DNA from: Mycolicibacterium poriferae
GTDB taxonomy: Bacteria > Actinomycetota > Actinomycetes > Mycobacteriales > Mycobacteriaceae
Length of the DNA stretch: 64,000 bases
Direction of reading: 5' to 3'
Assembly (NCBI RefSeq): GCF_010728325.1
Contig: NZ_AP022570.1
Span: forward strand, 1,364,001-1,428,000
Of the stretch, positions 62,167-64,000 are shown piece after piece. Under the pieces are notes generated by a model that saw only the letters and a program-made list of their open reading frames with translations, was not told the DNA's origin and searched no databases. The translations under genes were made by a program, and so were the position numbers. The stretch's first letter is position 1, and the number at the start of each line of letters is the position of its first letter.

Positions 62167-62939
62167 GACTCCCCGAGCCGGGTAACTGGGCACAAACCGG
62201 CAAAGTCGCATTACCGGTGAAAGTCGTTTTGGTCGTCGCGTTCTGCTACGTGGTCGTCCGAGGACTGGTGGCTGTCTACGAGGGCAGCTACCTCACCGCG
62301 GCCGTCTGGTGGGCAACGTTGGGAACACCGTTCCTGTTGGTGGCCGCATACCTCTCCGTGGTGGTGGGCGGGGCGGGACAGCGAGTATCGAGCGACTCCT
62401 CCGGCCTCACTTTCCAACCGGACAAACGCCTCAGCGTGGCCTACTTCGTGGTGATGGCCGTGCTGGTACCGGCGGCACCGTTGTTCGCTGTTCTGTTGTC
62501 GCGCGGTGAGCTCGACCTTTCCACAACTCGTGGCTTGCAGATCGCGGTGTCAGTGGCCTTTTGGGCGCTCGCCCTGCTCGCTGTCGTGGCGCTGGCCGCT
62601 GGAATACGCCGCGGCGGCTCCGGTTATCTCAAGTTCACGCCGGCGAGGATCGAGATCGCCGATGTTCTCAAGACGCGTGTAGTGGCGTGGAATGACGTCG
62701 TCGATGTGCGCGATGTCGCGTCCACCGCCAAGGCGAATCACGGCGGAAGGGCGGCGGTGCTGTGCCTGCGCGAGGGCACGGAGGAAGTGGTGAGCGGCCT
62801 TCCCCTCTACGTCCCGAAAGGTGTAGCGCTGTACTGGCTGGTGCGCCACTACTGGAAACATCCCGAGCACCGTGATGAGCTGGTCGACAGCCGAGCGCCA
62901 CGGCGTCTGACCGAAGGGAAGTTCGACCTGTCGGCCTGA
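62154..62939 (+). CDS. Membrane protein, candidate immunity partner of the upstream toxin-like gene
   Basis: A 261-residue protein with four predicted helices (about residues 21-42, 48-71, 96-121, 137-160) and a C-terminal cytoplasmic domain (about 165-261) containing FTPARIEIADVLKTRVVAWNDVVDV, which resembles a PH-like domain. Its 13-bp overlap with the upstream gene shows translational coupling. A membrane immunity protein would suit a toxin with hydrophobic C-terminal helices, but this role rests on context alone. Confidence 0.72.
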   Translation: MPELRLPEPGNWAQTGKVALPVKVVLVVAFCYVVVRGLVAVYEGSYLTAAVWWATLGTPFLLVAAYLSVVVGGAGQRVSSDSSGLTFQPDKRLSVAYFVVMAVLVPAAPLFAVLLSRGELDLSTTRGLQIAVSVAFWALALLAVVALAAGIRRGGSGYLKFTPARIEIADVLKTRVVAWNDVVDVRDVASTAKANHGGRAAVLCLREGTEEVVSGLPLYVPKGVALYWLVRHYWKHPEHRDELVDSRAPRRLTEGKFDLSA

Positions 62940-62943
62940 CGAT

Positions 62944-63425
62944 CTACGCGAAGCGGTTCCCGTACCGGCGTGGCTCCGTGTGGGTTCGTTGATTGGCGGT
63001 GGGCGGAATTGGTGGTCCTGTCGCCCGATACCGCGTGTCCTCCGGAAGGTCGGAGGGCCGCTCGGGCAGGCCGTCCCGTGGATGACCGAACCACCAGATG
63101 GAATCGTCGTCGCCGGGGCTGCGGAAAGACGTCGAGGGTTGATTCTCCTCGAAGTCCACCAAGTAGTAGTACCGGGCAGCCTCGTCGCCGTTCGGCCACG
63201 GACCGGGATCGACGACCGATTCGGTGGTGTCTCGGGCCAGCGCCCAGGTCCGGTTCGACGGCGGTGGGTGTAGACGACGTGGAACATCGCCCCGGCGGTC
63301 CAGGCGTGCGAAACCAGATACGGTCCGCGCCCCTCGAAGTTGGCTTTTTCGATGCGCTGCAGCAGCTTCCGTAGCACTGAAGCGGCGAACTGCGCCTCAG
63401 CCGACGACCCCATCGCTACGTCCAT
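62944..63425 (-). pseudogene. Frameshifted hypothetical gene
   Basis: From ATG 63425 the minus strand encodes MDVAMGSSAEAQFAASVLRK and onwards to FHVVYTHRRRTG near 63250. The reading then makes sense only in another frame, as TWALARDTTESVVDPGPWPN, YYYLVDFEEN and WWFGHPRDGLPERP, ending at TAG 62944. The span is 482 bp, one base short of 161 codons, so one base is missing near 63245-63255. It would be a ~160-residue protein of unknown function. It is convergent with the candidate immunity gene. A sequencing error is possible. Confidence 0.65.
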
Positions 63426-63429
63426 GCCT

Positions 63430-63492
63430 CGTTCATACCGCAGTCACGGCGGACCCCACTCGCACTTTCCCGCCGTGGGCGCTGTCTCAACG
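63430..63492 (+). repeat. 63-bp inverted-terminus intergenic repeat, copy 12
   Basis: Termini CGTTCATACCGC/GCTGTCTCAACG pair at 9 of 12 positions. The inner stem is CACGGCGG/CCGCCGTG. The core is CCCACTCGCACTTTCCC. It starts 4 bp upstream of the frameshifted gene start, and its right end supplies the TGA stop (63487-63489) of the permease gene. Confidence 0.9.
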
Positions 63493-64000
63493 CAACAACA
63501 GCAGGCCCCAGCCCACCAGGAAGGCCGTCACCACACAGACCAGGATCAGCGGGATACCGAAGCGCACGAACGTCGCGGCGGAGTAGCCGCCGGGCTTCAT
63601 CACCATCAGGTTGGACTGGTGGCTGAACGGGTTGATGAACGTGAACGAGATACAGGTACCGATCAACGTCAGCAGCAGGATCGGGTCCATTCCGGTGGTG
63701 TCGGCGACGGTCAGCGCCACGGGGGTGAGGATGGCCGCGGCGGCGGCGTTGGACACGATGTTGGTCAAGATGGTGGTGCCGACGGCGATGACGAGGACGA
63801 CGAGCGCGGCGCTGCCGGTGGACAGCGACAGGATCGCCGAGGAGATGATGTCGCCCAGGCCGCTGTTGACGACGATGACGCCGAGGCCGACGGACCCGGC
63901 GATGATCGCCAAGATGTTCCAGTTCAAAGCGCGCACCGCCGAGCGCGGGGTCAGCACACCGGTGACGACCATCAGGGTGGCGCCGGTGACGGCGATCAGC
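63487..64000 (-). CDS. SLC13/ArsB-type permease, C-terminal part (runs off the window)
   Basis: The last roughly 170 residues of an ion-transporter-superfamily permease. Helices include NILAIIAGSVGLGVIVVNSG, a second Asn motif region (TNIVSNAAAAAILTPVAL) and the conserved INPFSHQSNLMVMKPGGY near the end, as in SLC13/CitM/YfbS-type anion permeases. The gene continues beyond the window. Its final codons and stop lie within repeat copy 12. The substrate could be dicarboxylate, sulfate or arsenite. Confidence 0.85.
   Translation of the reverse strand, partial: LIAVTGATLMVVTGVLTPRSAVRALNWNILAIIAGSVGLGVIVVNSGLGDIISSAILSLSTGSAALVVLVIAVGTTILTNIVSNAAAAAILTPVALTVADTTGMDPILLLTLIGTCISFTFINPFSHQSNLMVMKPGGYSAATFVRFGIPLILVCVVTAFLVGWGLLLLR

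Noticed and set aside
35071..63492. The 63-bp repeats as ordinary Rho-independent terminators
   Set aside because: Some lie between convergent genes, but others directly precede start codons. All share one orientation, the loop is conserved and there is no U tract, so termination alone does not explain them.
35071..63492. The 63-bp repeats as a CRISPR array
   Set aside because: Copies are scattered over 28 kb with genes between them. There are no regular spacers and no cas genes.

Overview
The window is high-GC DNA with GTG/TTG starts and families typical of mycobacteria: MmpS/MmpL, EspA/EspC/EspD-type ESX substrates, WS/DGAT acyltransferase, fatty-acyl-AMP ligase, DDN-type deazaflavin enzyme, DUF7159, PknE/F-like kinases and Lsr2-type DNA-binding domains. 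It most likely comes from a rapid-growing, environmental Mycolicibacterium-like chromosome. I saw no rRNA, tRNA, CRISPR array, intact insertion sequence or prophage.

Layout. 0-2 kb: the end of an acidic low-complexity ORF whose strand is uncertain, a 54-residue CxxC protein and a DUF7159 protein. 2.1-11.6 kb: a long minus-strand catabolic unit read in the order solute-binding lipoprotein, two permeases, two ATPases (Dpp/Opp-type importer), TauE/SafE carrier, IclR regulator, glucarate dehydratase, 2-hydroxyacid dehydrogenase. A second hydroxyacid dehydrogenase is divergent from it. 13-15 kb: a tiny Cys-rich protein and a PhoD phosphatase. 14.9-21 kb: a second sugar-acid unit (HxlR, ketoglutarate-semialdehyde dehydrogenase, KdgD, second glucarate dehydratase-like enzyme, DDN protein, LysR). 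Together the two units supply a complete inferred route D-glucarate to 5-keto-4-deoxyglucarate to 2-ketoglutarate semialdehyde to 2-ketoglutarate.

21-35 kb: a receptor kinase fused to an extracellular solute-binding domain, a frameshifted LLM oxidoreductase remnant, an MMPL transporter divergent from a P450, a DUF5994 pair, a cold-shock protein, a desaturase convergent with a FAAL, and a large secreted acidic alpha/beta hydrolase. 35-48 kb: a zinc-ribbon membrane protein, a secreted lipase, DUF2293 and DUF559 proteins, mmpL-mmpS with a divergent TetR, YceI, WS/DGAT and a second kinase. 48.9-52.1 kb: an espA-espC-espD-like operon with a fourth membrane-anchored gene and no ESX secretion machinery in the window. 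52-57 kb: an SDR enzyme, two MmyB-type regulators, a methyltransferase, DUF3159, pRiA4b ORF-3-like and SEC-C proteins. 58.7-64 kb: an orphan Phd-type antitoxin, an XPF/ERCC4-type nuclease fused to an Lsr2-like domain, VapBC, a WXG-type putative secreted toxin with a candidate membrane immunity protein, a frameshifted gene, and the end of an SLC13-type permease.

The most unusual structure is a family of twelve intergenic repeats, all between 35.07 and 63.49 kb. Each can be aligned as exactly 63 bp with no indels. They have 12-bp inverted termini (CGTTGAGACTGC...GCAGTCTCAACG), an imperfect inner stem and a conserved asymmetric loop, ACTCGCACTTTCCCGC. All twelve have the same orientation whatever the direction of the neighbouring genes. 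Some arm changes are compensatory. Several copies are flanked by short tandem arrays that resemble their own ends, and one copy provides the stop codon of a gene. I noticed no copy in the first 35 kb.
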